DNA of 64,000 nt, from positions 927,343 through 991,342 of the forward strand of contig NZ_CH902583.1 of the NCBI RefSeq assembly GCF_000152965.1, read 5' to 3'. Within the stretch, counting starts at the first letter, position 1, and every line of letters starts with the position of its first letter. The notes beneath the pieces were generated by a model that worked only from the letters and a program-made list of their open reading frames with translations, ran no database searches and was not told the origin of the DNA. Below are positions 49,189-58,699 of this stretch, in pieces. A program made the translations under genes and the position numbers. This DNA comes from Roseobacter sp. MED193 (GTDB lineage Bacteria > Pseudomonadota > Alphaproteobacteria > Rhodobacterales > Rhodobacteraceae).

Positions 49189-50280
49189 TTATCCTTCCTC
49201 TGCCAATTGCTCGACCAGGGCCACCAAACGTTCGGTGGCGTCGGGAACACCGGCGCTTAATGCGGCAAGCGACATCTGCTGTGCCGCCTGCGGGTTACTC
49301 AAAACTGCCTCGATTTGCGCCGACATGGCAGCCACGTCAAGAGCGCTTTCGGGAATAAGAATGGCACCGCCCGCATCCACCAGCCCGCGCGCGTTGGCTG
49401 TTTGGTGGTCCGCCGTTGCCGCCGCATAAGGCACCAAGATCGATGGCCGCCCAATCACCGAAATATCCGCAACCGAAGAAGCCCCCGCGCGCGAAATCAC
49501 CAGCTGGGCCTCGGACATGCGCGCCGGTACATCATGGAAGAAGGGCTGCACATCGGCAGAAATGCCATGTGTTTCATAGAATTCAGTGACCCGTGCCATA
49601 TCTTCTTCGCGGGCCTGATGCGAGACGCGCAAGTATTGACGGATTTCCTCGGGCAAGGCTGCAATGGCTGCAGGCACCACATCCGACAGAATACGTGCGC
49701 CCTGGCTGCCGCCCATCACCAGGATCGACATCGGGTAATCCCCCGGGGATATATAGCCTGCCCCGGCCCGCTCCAGCACCGCGCCGCGCACCGGATTGCC
49801 CACATGTTCATGGGGTACGGTATCAGGAAGATCTGTAGGCCAGGTGCCACAGGCGACGCCAGACACCCGCGTCGAGAACAGCTGGTTGACCCGTCCCAAA
49901 ACGCCGTTTTGCTCGTGGATCATCCGGGGCAGTTTCAGCAGGGTCGACGCGCCCAGGGCCGGGATCGAGGGGTAGCCGCCAAAGCCAATCACCGCATCGG
50001 GGCGATCCCGGCGCATCTGCCAAGCCATGGAGAGGATACCGCCAGCAATCTTGGGCGCGACCATGGCCTTGGCCAGCAGACCGCCGCGGGCAAAGGTGGC
50101 CGAAGACACCTCGGTGATCTCGGTGGTATGGGGAAAGCCCCCGGTGTAGCGGGCACCGCGCGCATCCGTTGACAGTTTGACCCGCCAGCCTTTGCGCAAC
50201 ATCGCCTCGGCCAGAGCCTGGGCGGGAAACATATGTCCACCGGTGCCACCGGCCGCCATCAAGAGCAGTTTCTGTGTCAT
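49189..50280 (-). CDS. murG: UDP-GlcNAc--lipid I GlcNAc transferase
   Basis: MurG (363 residues), the membrane-associated GT-B glycosyltransferase that makes lipid II. Hallmarks are the N-terminal glycine-rich loop '[17 protein letters not shown]', 'GFGGYPSIP', '[12 protein letters not shown]', '[14 protein letters not shown]' and the acceptor-sugar loop '[35 protein letters not shown]'. Start ATG at 50280. Between ftsW and murC, the usual order. Confident. Confidence 0.97.
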   Translation of the reverse strand: MTQKLLLMAAGGTGGHMFPAQALAEAMLRKGWRVKLSTDARGARYTGGFPHTTEITEVSSATFARGGLLAKAMVAPKIAGGILSMAWQMRRDRPDAVIGFGGYPSIPALGASTLLKLPRMIHEQNGVLGRVNQLFSTRVSGVACGTWPTDLPDTVPHEHVGNPVRGAVLERAGAGYISPGDYPMSILVMGGSQGARILSDVVPAAIAALPEEIRQYLRVSHQAREEDMARVTEFYETHGISADVQPFFHDVPARMSEAQLVISRAGASSVADISVIGRPSILVPYAAATADHQTANARGLVDAGGAILIPESALDVAAMSAQIEAVLSNPQAAQQMSLAALSAGVPDATERLVALVEQLAEEG

Positions 50281-50355
50281 TTCAATTGCGCTTCTTTGCT
50301 TGTGTCTGCCCCCCGCCTTAGCGCGATTAGGGGCAACGCATGTTGATCTGTGGGC

Positions 50356-51525
50356 TCAGCCGCGCCCGCGGCCACGCAGGAAATCGGCGATCTCACCCTG
50401 CGGCCTTGCGCGGGTAAAAGACAAGAGCATGCCCAGAGCAATCCCGCCCGCAATCAGCGAAGACCCGCCGTAGCTGACAAAAGGCAGGGTCATGCCCTTG
50501 GCCGGCAGGAGCCGCACCGCGACACCCATGTTGATCATGGCCTGCACGCCAAACATGCACACCAGGCCAGTACCGGCCAAACGAATGAAGGTATCGCGTT
50601 CACGCATCAGCCGAAACAAGGAGCGCACAACCACCATGGCATAGAGCCCAATCAACACCAGAACCAAGATCAGGCCATATTCTTCGGCGGCGACCGCCAC
50701 AATGAAATCCGTATGGGCATCGGGCAGTGACCACTTTACCTGTCCTTCGCCGACACCGACACCAAACAACCCGCCTTCGCGGATCGCATTGGTGGCATAG
50801 CCCATCTGAGTGGTGGGATCGATTTCTGGGTTCAAGAAGCCATCAATCCGACGGGCAAAATGTTCAGAATTGGAATAGGCAACGATACCACCCAGCACCA
50901 CAACGCAGGCCATCCCCACCAAAAGCAACATCGGCGCGCCAGCCACAAAATACATCACGCCCCAGCCAAACAGGATTAGACAGGCCTGACCAAAATCGGG
51001 CTGGAGCACCAGCATCATCACCACCGCAATGCAAATCCCAAAGGAAATCAAGGTACCAGGCGGGCCATTGATCTGTTGACTGGACGAAATCATCCAGGCG
51101 GCAACCACGACAAAGCCGGGTTTCAAAAACTCAGAGGGCTGCAAGGAGGCAAATCCCAGCGAATACCAGCGCACGGCTCCTTTGCCAAAATCAGTGCCCA
51201 AAATAGGCAGCAGCGCCAAGGCCAAGAAAGCACAGGCAAAGCCGATCACCGCCAGACGGCGCACCAACTGCGGTGACATCATCGAGGTCAAGATCATCGC
51301 CATCAACGCCGTGCAGCCAAAGATCGCCTGTCGCTGTACATAGTGAAAATTATCGAACCCGTTGCGCTCAGCCAAGGGCACCGAGGCCGCCAGCCCCAAC
51401 AGCAGGCCCAACACAAAGAGCGCCAGAATGCAGGACATGGACCATTTGTCCAAAGTCCGCCACCATTTTGGAAGGATCGGCTCACCTGTGGGTACAGGAA
51501 CCGCTCCATAGACCATCTCAGTCAT
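50356..51525 (-). CDS. ftsW: Peptidoglycan polymerase/divisome protein FtsW (SEDS)
   Basis: FtsW (389 residues), a SEDS-family membrane glycosyltransferase with about ten helices that polymerises lipid II at the septum with FtsI. Diagnostic stretches are 'PSEFLKPGFVVVAAW', 'PDFGQACLILFGWGVMYFVAGAP', 'NAIREGGLFGVGVGEGQVKWSLPDAHTDFIVAVAAEEYG' and 'PFVSYGGSSLIAGGIALGMLLSF'. Downstream murG follows after 75 bp; a plus-strand flavoprotein lies immediately upstream, so the promoter for this group is probably in 51526-51699. Confidence 0.96.
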   Translation of the reverse strand: MTEMVYGAVPVPTGEPILPKWWRTLDKWSMSCILALFVLGLLLGLAASVPLAERNGFDNFHYVQRQAIFGCTALMAMILTSMMSPQLVRRLAVIGFACAFLALALLPILGTDFGKGAVRWYSLGFASLQPSEFLKPGFVVVAAWMISSSQQINGPPGTLISFGICIAVVMMLVLQPDFGQACLILFGWGVMYFVAGAPMLLLVGMACVVVLGGIVAYSNSEHFARRIDGFLNPEIDPTTQMGYATNAIREGGLFGVGVGEGQVKWSLPDAHTDFIVAVAAEEYGLILVLVLIGLYAMVVVRSLFRLMRERDTFIRLAGTGLVCMFGVQAMINMGVAVRLLPAKGMTLPFVSYGGSSLIAGGIALGMLLSFTRARPQGEIADFLRGRGRG

Positions 51526-51699
51526 GGGATTACCGCCAGTTTTGCCTCAAAATCAGCCCCATTTTGGGGTCATTGCAGTCAGAGTAACCGCAAACCAGCT
51601 CTCAGGCCAGCCTATTGATGGCCAGGCAGCAGGTTTTCGCAGCCCCCAGGCTGACATGCCCCCCTTGCGCCATTGCCGCATCCATGTTGGATGCACTCC

Positions 51700-52881
51700 A
51701 TGTTTACAAACACTGTGATTCTCGGCGCTGGCGCTGCTGGCATGATGTGCGCGGCCCATGCGGGTGGCGATTGCCTGGTGGTAGACCACGCTAAATCCCC
51801 GGGTGAGAAAATCCGCATCTCCGGCGGCGGGCGCAGCAATTTTACCAATCTGGACGTCACCCCGGAAAACTACCTGTCGCAGAACCCGCATTTCTGCAAA
51901 TCCGCCCTGGCCCGCTATACACAATGGGACTTTATCTCGCTGGTCGACCAATACGGCATCACCTGGCACGAAAAGACTCTTGGCCAGTTGTTTTGTGATG
52001 GATCTGCCAAACAAATCGTCGCTATGCTGGTGGAAGAACTAACAAAAGCGGGCGCCCAGCTCTGGCTACTGACCTCTCTTGAAACCGTGCAGTATGAAGA
52101 CGGCCAATACCAGCTGACCCTGCTGCGCGAAGGCAAGCCGCAAAAGGTCCGTTGCAAGAACCTCGTCCTGGCCACTGGCGGAAAAAGCATCCCCAAGATG
52201 GGTGCAACCGGCCTCGCCTATGATATCGCCCGCCAATTCGACCTGCCGCTGATTGACACCCGGCCCGGTCTGGTGCCCTTCACCTTCCCCGAGGGGCGCT
52301 TTGCCACCTTAGCCGGCACGGCGCTGCCCGTGCGCCTCTCCAATGCGCGGACCAGTTTTGATGAGGCGCTTTTGTTCACCCATCGTGGTCTCTCTGGCCC
52401 CGCGGTGTTGCAGCTCTCCTCTTATTGGCATGAGGGCGAAGACATCAGCGTCAACCTAATCCCGCAGACAGATCTGTTCACCCTGTTGCGCGACCAGCGC
52501 CAAAGCCAGGGCCGCCGTGCCCTGACAAATGAGATCGCCCGCCATCTACCCAGTCGACTGGTGGAGTTTCTGGCCACGGAACTCGCCATCACGGGTCGGT
52601 TGGCAGATCAGTCTGACGCCGCCCTGCAGGACCTGTGCAACGCCCTGCAAAATTGGCCTCTCACCCCCGGCGGTTCCGAGGGGTATCGTACCGCCGAAGT
52701 CACCCTTGGCGGCATCGACACCGATGCGCTCTCCTCCAAAACCATGCAGGCCAAATCCCAGCCTGGCCTCTATGCAATCGGCGAGGCCGTTGATGTCACC
52801 GGCTGGTTGGGTGGCTATAATTTCCAATGGGCCTGGGCCTCTGGCCATGCGGCAGGTCGCGCAATCGCCGCTGGCACGTGA
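51700..52881 (+). CDS. NAD(P)/FAD-dependent oxidoreductase, HI0933 family
   Basis: A flavoprotein of the HI0933/YhiN family (393 residues). N-terminal FAD loop 'VILGAGAAGMMCA' (residues 6-18), 'GEKIRISGGGRSNFTN' and 'LATGGKSIPKMGATGLAYDIA', a central insert domain, and a C-terminal 'LYAIGEAVDVTGWLGGYNFQWAWASGHAAG' that closes the FAD site. Its role is uncertain; relatives are annotated as aminoacetone oxidases. The ATG at 51700 sits at the family start; an in-frame ATG at 51691 is the other option. It is on the plus strand, opposite the surrounding dcw genes. Confidence 0.88.
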   Translation: MFTNTVILGAGAAGMMCAAHAGGDCLVVDHAKSPGEKIRISGGGRSNFTNLDVTPENYLSQNPHFCKSALARYTQWDFISLVDQYGITWHEKTLGQLFCDGSAKQIVAMLVEELTKAGAQLWLLTSLETVQYEDGQYQLTLLREGKPQKVRCKNLVLATGGKSIPKMGATGLAYDIARQFDLPLIDTRPGLVPFTFPEGRFATLAGTALPVRLSNARTSFDEALLFTHRGLSGPAVLQLSSYWHEGEDISVNLIPQTDLFTLLRDQRQSQGRRALTNEIARHLPSRLVEFLATELAITGRLADQSDAALQDLCNALQNWPLTPGGSEGYRTAEVTLGGIDTDALSSKTMQAKSQPGLYAIGEAVDVTGWLGGYNFQWAWASGHAAGRAIAAGT

Positions 52882-52972
52882 TTTCCCAAAGCCCCTGCGG
52901 AATTTCCGTTTCGGTGAACCCGAGCCCCTTACCTCAATATACCCTTGAATACCGGGGTAATCCCAACTGACA

Positions 52973-54370
52973 TCAGCCCAACTGAGCCGTCACTTCAGCG
53001 ATGAAGTCATCACCGCGCTGCTCAAAATTGTCGTATTGATCAAAACTCGCCGCCGCCGGAGCCAAAAGCACCACATCTCCTGGTTCCGCCTCTGCCACGG
53101 CGCAGGCAACCGCCCGCTCCATTGTGGTGCAGACCTCCGCTTCCACATCTAGCTGCATCGCAAAGCCTGCAGCTTCACGCCCAATCACATAGGCCTTGCG
53201 CACGGCTCCAGTCTGACCAGTCAAAGCCCCGAGCCCTCCTTCTTTCTCTAATCCGCCACAGATCCAGCGAATATTCTTGAAGGCGCTCAAAGCCTTGATG
53301 GCGCTGTCCAAATTGGTCGCCTTACTGTCATTGACATAGCGGACACCTGCCACCTCCGCCACGGTCTGGCTGCGGTGCGGCAGGCCGGGGTAGGTCGCCA
53401 GCGCGGCCTCGATGACCCGCGGCGCCAGCCCCAGCACCCTAGCTGCCGCATAGGCGGCACAGGCATTTTGATGATTATGCGCACCAGGCAGACCAGTCAT
53501 CTGGCGCAGATCAATCGAGGCCACCTGACGCCCCTTACGCATCTCGCTCAAAAAGCCCTTGCGGGCAAAGACCTGCCAGCCAGGCCCGGTCAATTTGCGC
53601 CCCGAGGCCACCCGGATCACCCTGTCATCGCTGGCCGCCTGCGACATCTGCCCGGCCAGAAACAGGCCTTCGTCCTCATCAACGCCAATGATGGCCCGAT
53701 CCGGCCCGCCCTCAGCAAAGAGCCTGCGTTTGGCGGCGAAATACCCCCCAAGCCCCGCATGCCGGTCCAGATGATCCGGCGAAAGATTGGTCAGGATTGC
53801 GACATCCGGGGTCAGAGCGCGGGCCAGTTCGGTCTGATAGCTCGACAGCTCCAACACCACGACGCCCGCCTCTCCGGGCGGGTCGATATCCAGCACCCCC
53901 CGGCCGATATTGCCCGCCATCTGGCTGTCACGGCCCACGCTTTCCAAAATGTGATGCAGCAGCGCCACCGTGGTAGATTTTCCGTTGGACCCGGTGATCG
54001 CCACCACCTTGGGCGGCTGATCCAGCATGTCCCACCCCTGCGCAGGCAAAGACGCAAAGAACAACCCAATGTCATTATCCACTGGCACGCCGACCTCTAG
54101 CGCTGCGCGGATCACAGGATTTGGCTGCGGATACAAATGCGGGATCCCAGGTGAGGTCACCAGAGCCGCGATATCATCAAAGGCCCCCTGGCGGTGCAGA
54201 TCGCGCAGTTCAAATCCCTCCGCTTCGGCTGTTTCCCGCGCCTGGAGCTGATCATCCCAACAGATCGGTGTGGCCCCCCCCGCCAAAAGCGCCCGCGCCG
54301 TGGCAAGCCCAGACCGGCCCAGCCCCAGAACGGCGACGTTTGCGCCTTCAAACCCTTGAACCGGGATCAT
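52973..54370 (-). CDS. murD: UDP-N-acetylmuramoylalanine--D-glutamate ligase
   Basis: MurD (465 residues) adds D-Glu to UDP-MurNAc-L-Ala. Landmarks: '[17 protein letters not shown]' UDP-binding loop, '[19 protein letters not shown]' ATP loop, '[10 protein letters not shown]', '[12 protein letters not shown]', '[14 protein letters not shown]' and '[16 protein letters not shown]'. The frame is open to 54433, but the ATG at 54370 gives the family N-terminus. A 260-bp gap with a terminator separates it from mraY, so it needs its own promoter. Two features apart from ftsW, it is split from the rest of the minus-strand cluster by the flavoprotein gene. Confidence 0.96.
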   Translation of the reverse strand: MIPVQGFEGANVAVLGLGRSGLATARALLAGGATPICWDDQLQARETAEAEGFELRDLHRQGAFDDIAALVTSPGIPHLYPQPNPVIRAALEVGVPVDNDIGLFFASLPAQGWDMLDQPPKVVAITGSNGKSTTVALLHHILESVGRDSQMAGNIGRGVLDIDPPGEAGVVVLELSSYQTELARALTPDVAILTNLSPDHLDRHAGLGGYFAAKRRLFAEGGPDRAIIGVDEDEGLFLAGQMSQAASDDRVIRVASGRKLTGPGWQVFARKGFLSEMRKGRQVASIDLRQMTGLPGAHNHQNACAAYAAARVLGLAPRVIEAALATYPGLPHRSQTVAEVAGVRYVNDSKATNLDSAIKALSAFKNIRWICGGLEKEGGLGALTGQTGAVRKAYVIGREAAGFAMQLDVEAEVCTTMERAVACAVAEAEPGDVVLLAPAAASFDQYDNFEQRGDDFIAEVTAQLG

Positions 54371-54560
54371 CGCCCACCTCATTCTTTGATCAAATTTGCG
54401 CCGCACAGTGCACCGCAGCTTCTCCACTTGCAAGGCCCCTCAGGCGCGACCGCTGAGGCCGCCAGGCCTCTGCCCCCCACACTTAGCAGAGAGGCAAAGC
54501 CTCGCAAAAATGGCGCAAGTCCTCTTTGCTGGCGCGCGCGCGCCCCCCCCAACAGCGGCA

Positions 54561-54590
54561 CCAAAAAAGGCGGCCAAGGCCGCCTTCTTC
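54561..54590 (-). terminator. Rho-independent terminator after mraY
   Basis: On the minus strand, GAAGG-CGGCC-TT-GGCCG-CCTTTTTT: a 9-bp perfect stem (AAGGCGGCC/GGCCGCCTT, 54567-54586) followed by T6, 45 bp past the mraY stop. It would separate the mraZ-mraY transcript from murD. Confidence 0.85.
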
Positions 54591-54630
54591 GTCTTAGATT
54601 TTACAGCCCATATCGGGACAGGATCTGAGA

Positions 54631-55713
54631 TTAGCGCACTTTCAGCGTAGCCAAACCAATCATCGCGAGGATCAGCGCGATGATCCAGAACCGGATCACG
54701 ATTGTGGGTTCGGCCCATCCCTTTTTCTCGTAGTGGTGATGGATGGGCGCCATCAGGAACACCCGCCGTCCGGTGCGCTTAAAGTAAAGCACCTGAATAA
54801 TCACCGACAGGGCCTCCAACACAAACAATCCCCCCACGATGGCCCAGACCAGCTCGTGTTTGGTGACCACCGCAATCGCCCCCAAAGCGCCGCCCAGGGC
54901 CAGCGAGCCAGTGTCGCCCATAAAGACCGCAGCGGGTGGCGCATTGTACCACAAAAAGCCCAAGCCCCCACCAAACAGCGCGGCGGCAAAGATCAGGATC
55001 TCGCCAGTGCCCGGTACATAGTGCACATCCAGATATTCGGTAAAATCGACCCGGCCCACCGCATAGGCAATCACGCCCAGGGTTCCCGCCGCGATCATAA
55101 CCGGCATGATCGCCAGACCATCCAGACCATCGGTCAGGTTCACTGCATTGGCAGAGCCCACGATAACGCAGATCACAAAGGGCACGTAGAAATAGCCCAG
55201 ATTGATCAATGTGTCCTTGAAAACGGGCAGCGCCAGTTGATTCTGAAGCGCCTCAGGGTGAAAGGCCCGTGCACAGAGCGCCGCAATGACGGCGATCAGG
55301 ATCCCCAACAGCAGCCGCACCTTGCCAGAAACTCCAGCGGTATTCTGCTTGGATACCTTTGCATAATCATCCGCAAAGCCAATCAGCGCAAAAGAGAGCG
55401 TCACAAAAAGCACCAGCCAGACAAACGGATTGTCTAGCCGTGCCCAGATCAGGGTCGCCGTCAGCAGCGCCCCAACGATGAGCAACCCCCCCATGGTGGG
55501 GGTACCCGCCTTGGTAAAATGCCCCTCAGGTCCGTCATCGCGGATTGGCTGCCCCTTGCCCTGCTTACGGCGCAGCACATTGATCAGCGGCTTGCCAAAC
55601 AGAAAGCCAAACAGAAGCGCCGTCATGAAGGCGCCCCCTGCCCGGAAGGTGATATAGCGGAACAGGTTGAAAAAATCGCCGCCATCCGACAGGGCTGTCA
55701 GCCAATAGAGCAT
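54631..55713 (-). CDS. mraY: Phospho-N-acetylmuramoyl-pentapeptide transferase
   Basis: MraY (360 residues), a ten-helix membrane enzyme that joins UDP-MurNAc-pentapeptide to undecaprenyl phosphate (lipid I). The catalytic motifs are present: '[12 protein letters not shown]' (D-D), '[14 protein letters not shown]' and '[14 protein letters not shown]', and the '[11 protein letters not shown]' end. Start ATG at 55713, 37 bp after murF. Confident. Confidence 0.97.
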   Translation of the reverse strand: MLYWLTALSDGGDFFNLFRYITFRAGGAFMTALLFGFLFGKPLINVLRRKQGKGQPIRDDGPEGHFTKAGTPTMGGLLIVGALLTATLIWARLDNPFVWLVLFVTLSFALIGFADDYAKVSKQNTAGVSGKVRLLLGILIAVIAALCARAFHPEALQNQLALPVFKDTLINLGYFYVPFVICVIVGSANAVNLTDGLDGLAIMPVMIAAGTLGVIAYAVGRVDFTEYLDVHYVPGTGEILIFAAALFGGGLGFLWYNAPPAAVFMGDTGSLALGGALGAIAVVTKHELVWAIVGGLFVLEALSVIIQVLYFKRTGRRVFLMAPIHHHYEKKGWAEPTIVIRFWIIALILAMIGLATLKVR

Positions 55714-55749
55714 CTCGGATTGATCCTCGCCTTTAGTTTGGTTTCAGAA

Positions 55750-57159
55750 TTAGCGCCTGCCATGACCCAAATCCCGGATGCCGTCAACGATCTTGGACAG
55801 CCCGGCACTCAATGAACCCTTGGCCAGCACAATATCGCCACAGCCCAGCTGTGAGGGTAAATCTGGCAGCACATCCGCAGAGGTTGCGTAGTGAAAACCG
55901 CGCTGCGCCGCAGGCAGAGCCTGATGCAGATGTGCCATCAGCGGGCCAATACAGTGAATGGTGTCTATGGTCTCCAGCGCTGCCAGATCAGCAAGCCCCG
56001 CATGCAGGGCTACTTCCTGCGGACCCAACTCGCCCATGTCACCAAGATAGGCAATCTTACGCCCCTTGACACCCGCATCAGCTCCCAGATCCGGCGTTGC
56101 CGCCAGCACTGCCAGCGCCGCCGCCATAGAGGTCGGATTGGCGTTGTAGCTGTCATCAAGAAGCAGCAGTTTGCCGCCCTCCATGGCGACCTCAACACGC
56201 GCGCCGCGCCCCTGTACCGGTGACCAAAGCGACAGAACCTGCGCGGCCCGCTGCACATCCGCCCCGGCAGCGGCAACACAGGCCAGCGCGCCCAGTGCGT
56301 TCATAGCAAAATGTGCGCCCAGCGACTGAATGGTGAGCTGCATTTGCTCCGGGCCACAGCGCACTTCTGCCAGGGTGGCCTCCCCACTGATTTTAGTGCT
56401 CAGCAATTTATACTCTGTTGCGCTCTCACCAAACCACTGATGGGCAACGCCAAGTCCCTGAGCCTCAGCCGCCAGAACCTGCGCCTCGTCGATGTCTGCG
56501 TTCAGCACCGCGACACCGCCGGGTTCCAGGCCCTCCATAATCGCAGCCTTTTCGCGGGCGATGCCTGCCACATCCTCAAAGGCCTCCAGATGCACGGCGG
56601 CTACCGTTGTCACCATGGCGACATGCGGGCGGGCCTGCCGGGCCAGCGGAGCGATCTCGCCGGGGTGGTTCATGCCGATCTCGATCACCGCAAACTCCGT
56701 GTCACGCGGCATCCGCGCCAGCGTCAGCGGCACGCCCCAATGATTGTTGTAGCTGGCCACGGCGGCATGGGTGCGCCCCTGATCTGCCAGCATGCAGGCC
56801 AGCATTTCCTTGGTTGAGGTTTTGCCGACCGAGCCGGTGATCGCGATCACCTTGGCCTGGGTGCGCGCTCGGGCCACCTGCCCCAAACCTTCAAGCGCAG
56901 CCTGCACATCCTCAACAATCAGCAAAGGCGCATCCGCAGCCACGCCGTCCGGGCGGTGGGTCACCAGGGCGGCGCCGGCCCCCTTGTCCAACGCCTGGGC
57001 GACAAAATCATGGCCATCACGGGCCGCCTTTAGCGCGACGAAGAGATCCCCAGGCTGCAAGGTACGGGTATCAATGGAGATTCCTGAAACCTTCCAGTCG
57101 CCAGTGGCCTCACCTCCGGTCGCCGTTGCGGCCTCTGCCGCTGTCCAAAGCGCGCTCAT
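55750..57159 (-). CDS. murF: UDP-MurNAc-tripeptide--D-Ala-D-Ala ligase
   Basis: MurF (469 residues) adds D-Ala-D-Ala to complete the pentapeptide. Landmarks: 'ISIDTRTLQPGDLFVAL' typical of MurF and MurE N-termini, ATP loop 'AITGSVGKTSTKEML', 'IEIGMNHPGEIAPLARQARP', 'LLDDSYNANPTSMAAAL' and 'GDMGELGPQE'. Its ATG overlaps the murE stop by 4 nt (ATGA). Confident. Confidence 0.97.
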   Translation of the reverse strand: MSALWTAAEAATATGGEATGDWKVSGISIDTRTLQPGDLFVALKAARDGHDFVAQALDKGAGAALVTHRPDGVAADAPLLIVEDVQAALEGLGQVARARTQAKVIAITGSVGKTSTKEMLACMLADQGRTHAAVASYNNHWGVPLTLARMPRDTEFAVIEIGMNHPGEIAPLARQARPHVAMVTTVAAVHLEAFEDVAGIAREKAAIMEGLEPGGVAVLNADIDEAQVLAAEAQGLGVAHQWFGESATEYKLLSTKISGEATLAEVRCGPEQMQLTIQSLGAHFAMNALGALACVAAAGADVQRAAQVLSLWSPVQGRGARVEVAMEGGKLLLLDDSYNANPTSMAAALAVLAATPDLGADAGVKGRKIAYLGDMGELGPQEVALHAGLADLAALETIDTIHCIGPLMAHLHQALPAAQRGFHYATSADVLPDLPSQLGCGDIVLAKGSLSAGLSKIVDGIRDLGHGRR

Positions 57160-58655
57160 ATTGCTTTTCCATCCAAAACGGCCACGGCCATGCTGGCCTG
57201 CTCTACATCATCGAAGGGCAAGACATCCGTGCCAACCACCTGGCCGCTCTCGTGACCCTTGCCGCAGATCAGCAAAGCATCCCCTGTGCTCAACATGTCG
57301 ACCCCGCGCAGGATTGCCTCGGCCCGATCGCCAACCTCCAGCGCATCCGGGGCACCGCCCCTGACGGCGGCGCGGATCACGGCAGGATCTTCGGAGCGTG
57401 GGTTGTCGTCGGTGACAATGACAACATCCGCATTTTCCTGCGCCGCCCGCCCCATCAAGGGGCGTTTGGTGGCGTCTCGATCACCACCCGCGCCGACGAT
57501 AGCAACCAGCCGTCCTAACACATGCGGGCGCAGCGCCTTTATCGCGGTGGCCACCGCATCCGGCGTATGGGCGTAATCGACAAAAACCGAGGCGCCATTG
57601 TCGCGGGTTGCGGCATGTTCCATGCGGCCCCGCACCGTGGTCAGCTGCGGCAGGGTGTCAAAGACCGCTGCCGGGTCTTCACCACCGGCAATCACCAGGC
57701 CGCAAGCCAGAAGCACATTTTCAGCCTGAAAGCCACCGATGAGGTTCAGCCGTTTCTGATAGGGTTGATCGTGCCAATTGAAGCGCAGGTCCTGCCCGGT
57801 GTCATCATAGCGCAGCCCCGTGAGGCTGATATCACCCAAGCCCCGTCCGATGCTGATCACCTCTTGCCCACGAGCTGCCGCCACCGCGCGCATCTCAGCC
57901 CCGCGCGAGTCGTTCATATTGATCACCGCCACGCCATCCTCGGGCAGAACCCGGCGGAACAGCCCCGCTTTGGCGGCAAAATAGGCCTCAAATGTCTCGT
58001 GATAGTCCAAATGATCCTGGGTGAAATTGGTAAACCCCGCAGCCGCCAGCTGCACCCCATCCAGGCGGCATTGGTCCAGCCCATGGGACGAGGCCTCCAT
58101 CGCCGCATGGGTGACACCGGCCTCTGCGGCCTTGGCCAGGGCGCGGTGCAGCGTGATCGGCTCAGGGGTGGTATGGGCCAGCGGATGACTCCAGGCGCCT
58201 TCAATCCCGGTGGTGCCAAGGTTCACGGCCTCATGGCCCAGGGCACACCAAATCTGGCGCACAAAGGTCGCCACCGAGGTTTTGCCATTGGTGCCCGTCA
58301 CTGCAACCATGGTCTGCGGCTGGGCGCCAAACCACAGCGCAGCGGCATAGGCCAGAGCCTGACGCGGGTCTTCAACAATCACCAGGGCAGCATGGCTTTC
58401 TTCGAGCGGTTGCGCCGCAATCTTGGCGCCAGCGGCATCGGTCAAAATCGCCACAGCGCCCTGCTCCAGTGCCGCCGGGATAAATTTAGCCCCATGCACC
58501 TGACTGCCCGGCAAAGCGGCAAAAAGCGCTCCATCAGCCGCACGTCGGCTGTCGACAGCGAGGCCTGAAATCAATGGATCTGCGCCGCCACGGGCGGTGA
58601 GGCCCAGCTCGCTAAGGGGGCGGAGATCAGAAGTATCGTCGGGGTTGCTGCGCAT
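57156..58655 (-). CDS. murE: UDP-MurNAc-L-Ala-D-Glu--meso-DAP ligase
   Basis: MurE (499 residues). ATP loop 'AVTGTNGKTSVATFVRQI', 'MEASSHGLDQCRL', 'LDYHETFEAYFAAK', 'VDYAHTPDAVATAIKAL', and the amino-acid specificity motif 'DNPRSEDP' (D-N-P-R), diagnostic of meso-diaminopimelate-adding enzymes. This supports a Gram-negative type wall. Overlaps murF by 4 nt and follows ftsI by 44 bp. Confident. Confidence 0.97.
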   Translation of the reverse strand: MRSNPDDTSDLRPLSELGLTARGGADPLISGLAVDSRRAADGALFAALPGSQVHGAKFIPAALEQGAVAILTDAAGAKIAAQPLEESHAALVIVEDPRQALAYAAALWFGAQPQTMVAVTGTNGKTSVATFVRQIWCALGHEAVNLGTTGIEGAWSHPLAHTTPEPITLHRALAKAAEAGVTHAAMEASSHGLDQCRLDGVQLAAAGFTNFTQDHLDYHETFEAYFAAKAGLFRRVLPEDGVAVINMNDSRGAEMRAVAAARGQEVISIGRGLGDISLTGLRYDDTGQDLRFNWHDQPYQKRLNLIGGFQAENVLLACGLVIAGGEDPAAVFDTLPQLTTVRGRMEHAATRDNGASVFVDYAHTPDAVATAIKALRPHVLGRLVAIVGAGGDRDATKRPLMGRAAQENADVVIVTDDNPRSEDPAVIRAAVRGGAPDALEVGDRAEAILRGVDMLSTGDALLICGKGHESGQVVGTDVLPFDDVEQASMAVAVLDGKAI

Positions 58656-58699
58656 CTGCGGCCCTCACCAGGGATTAGGCCCGGGATTACTCACCGGGG

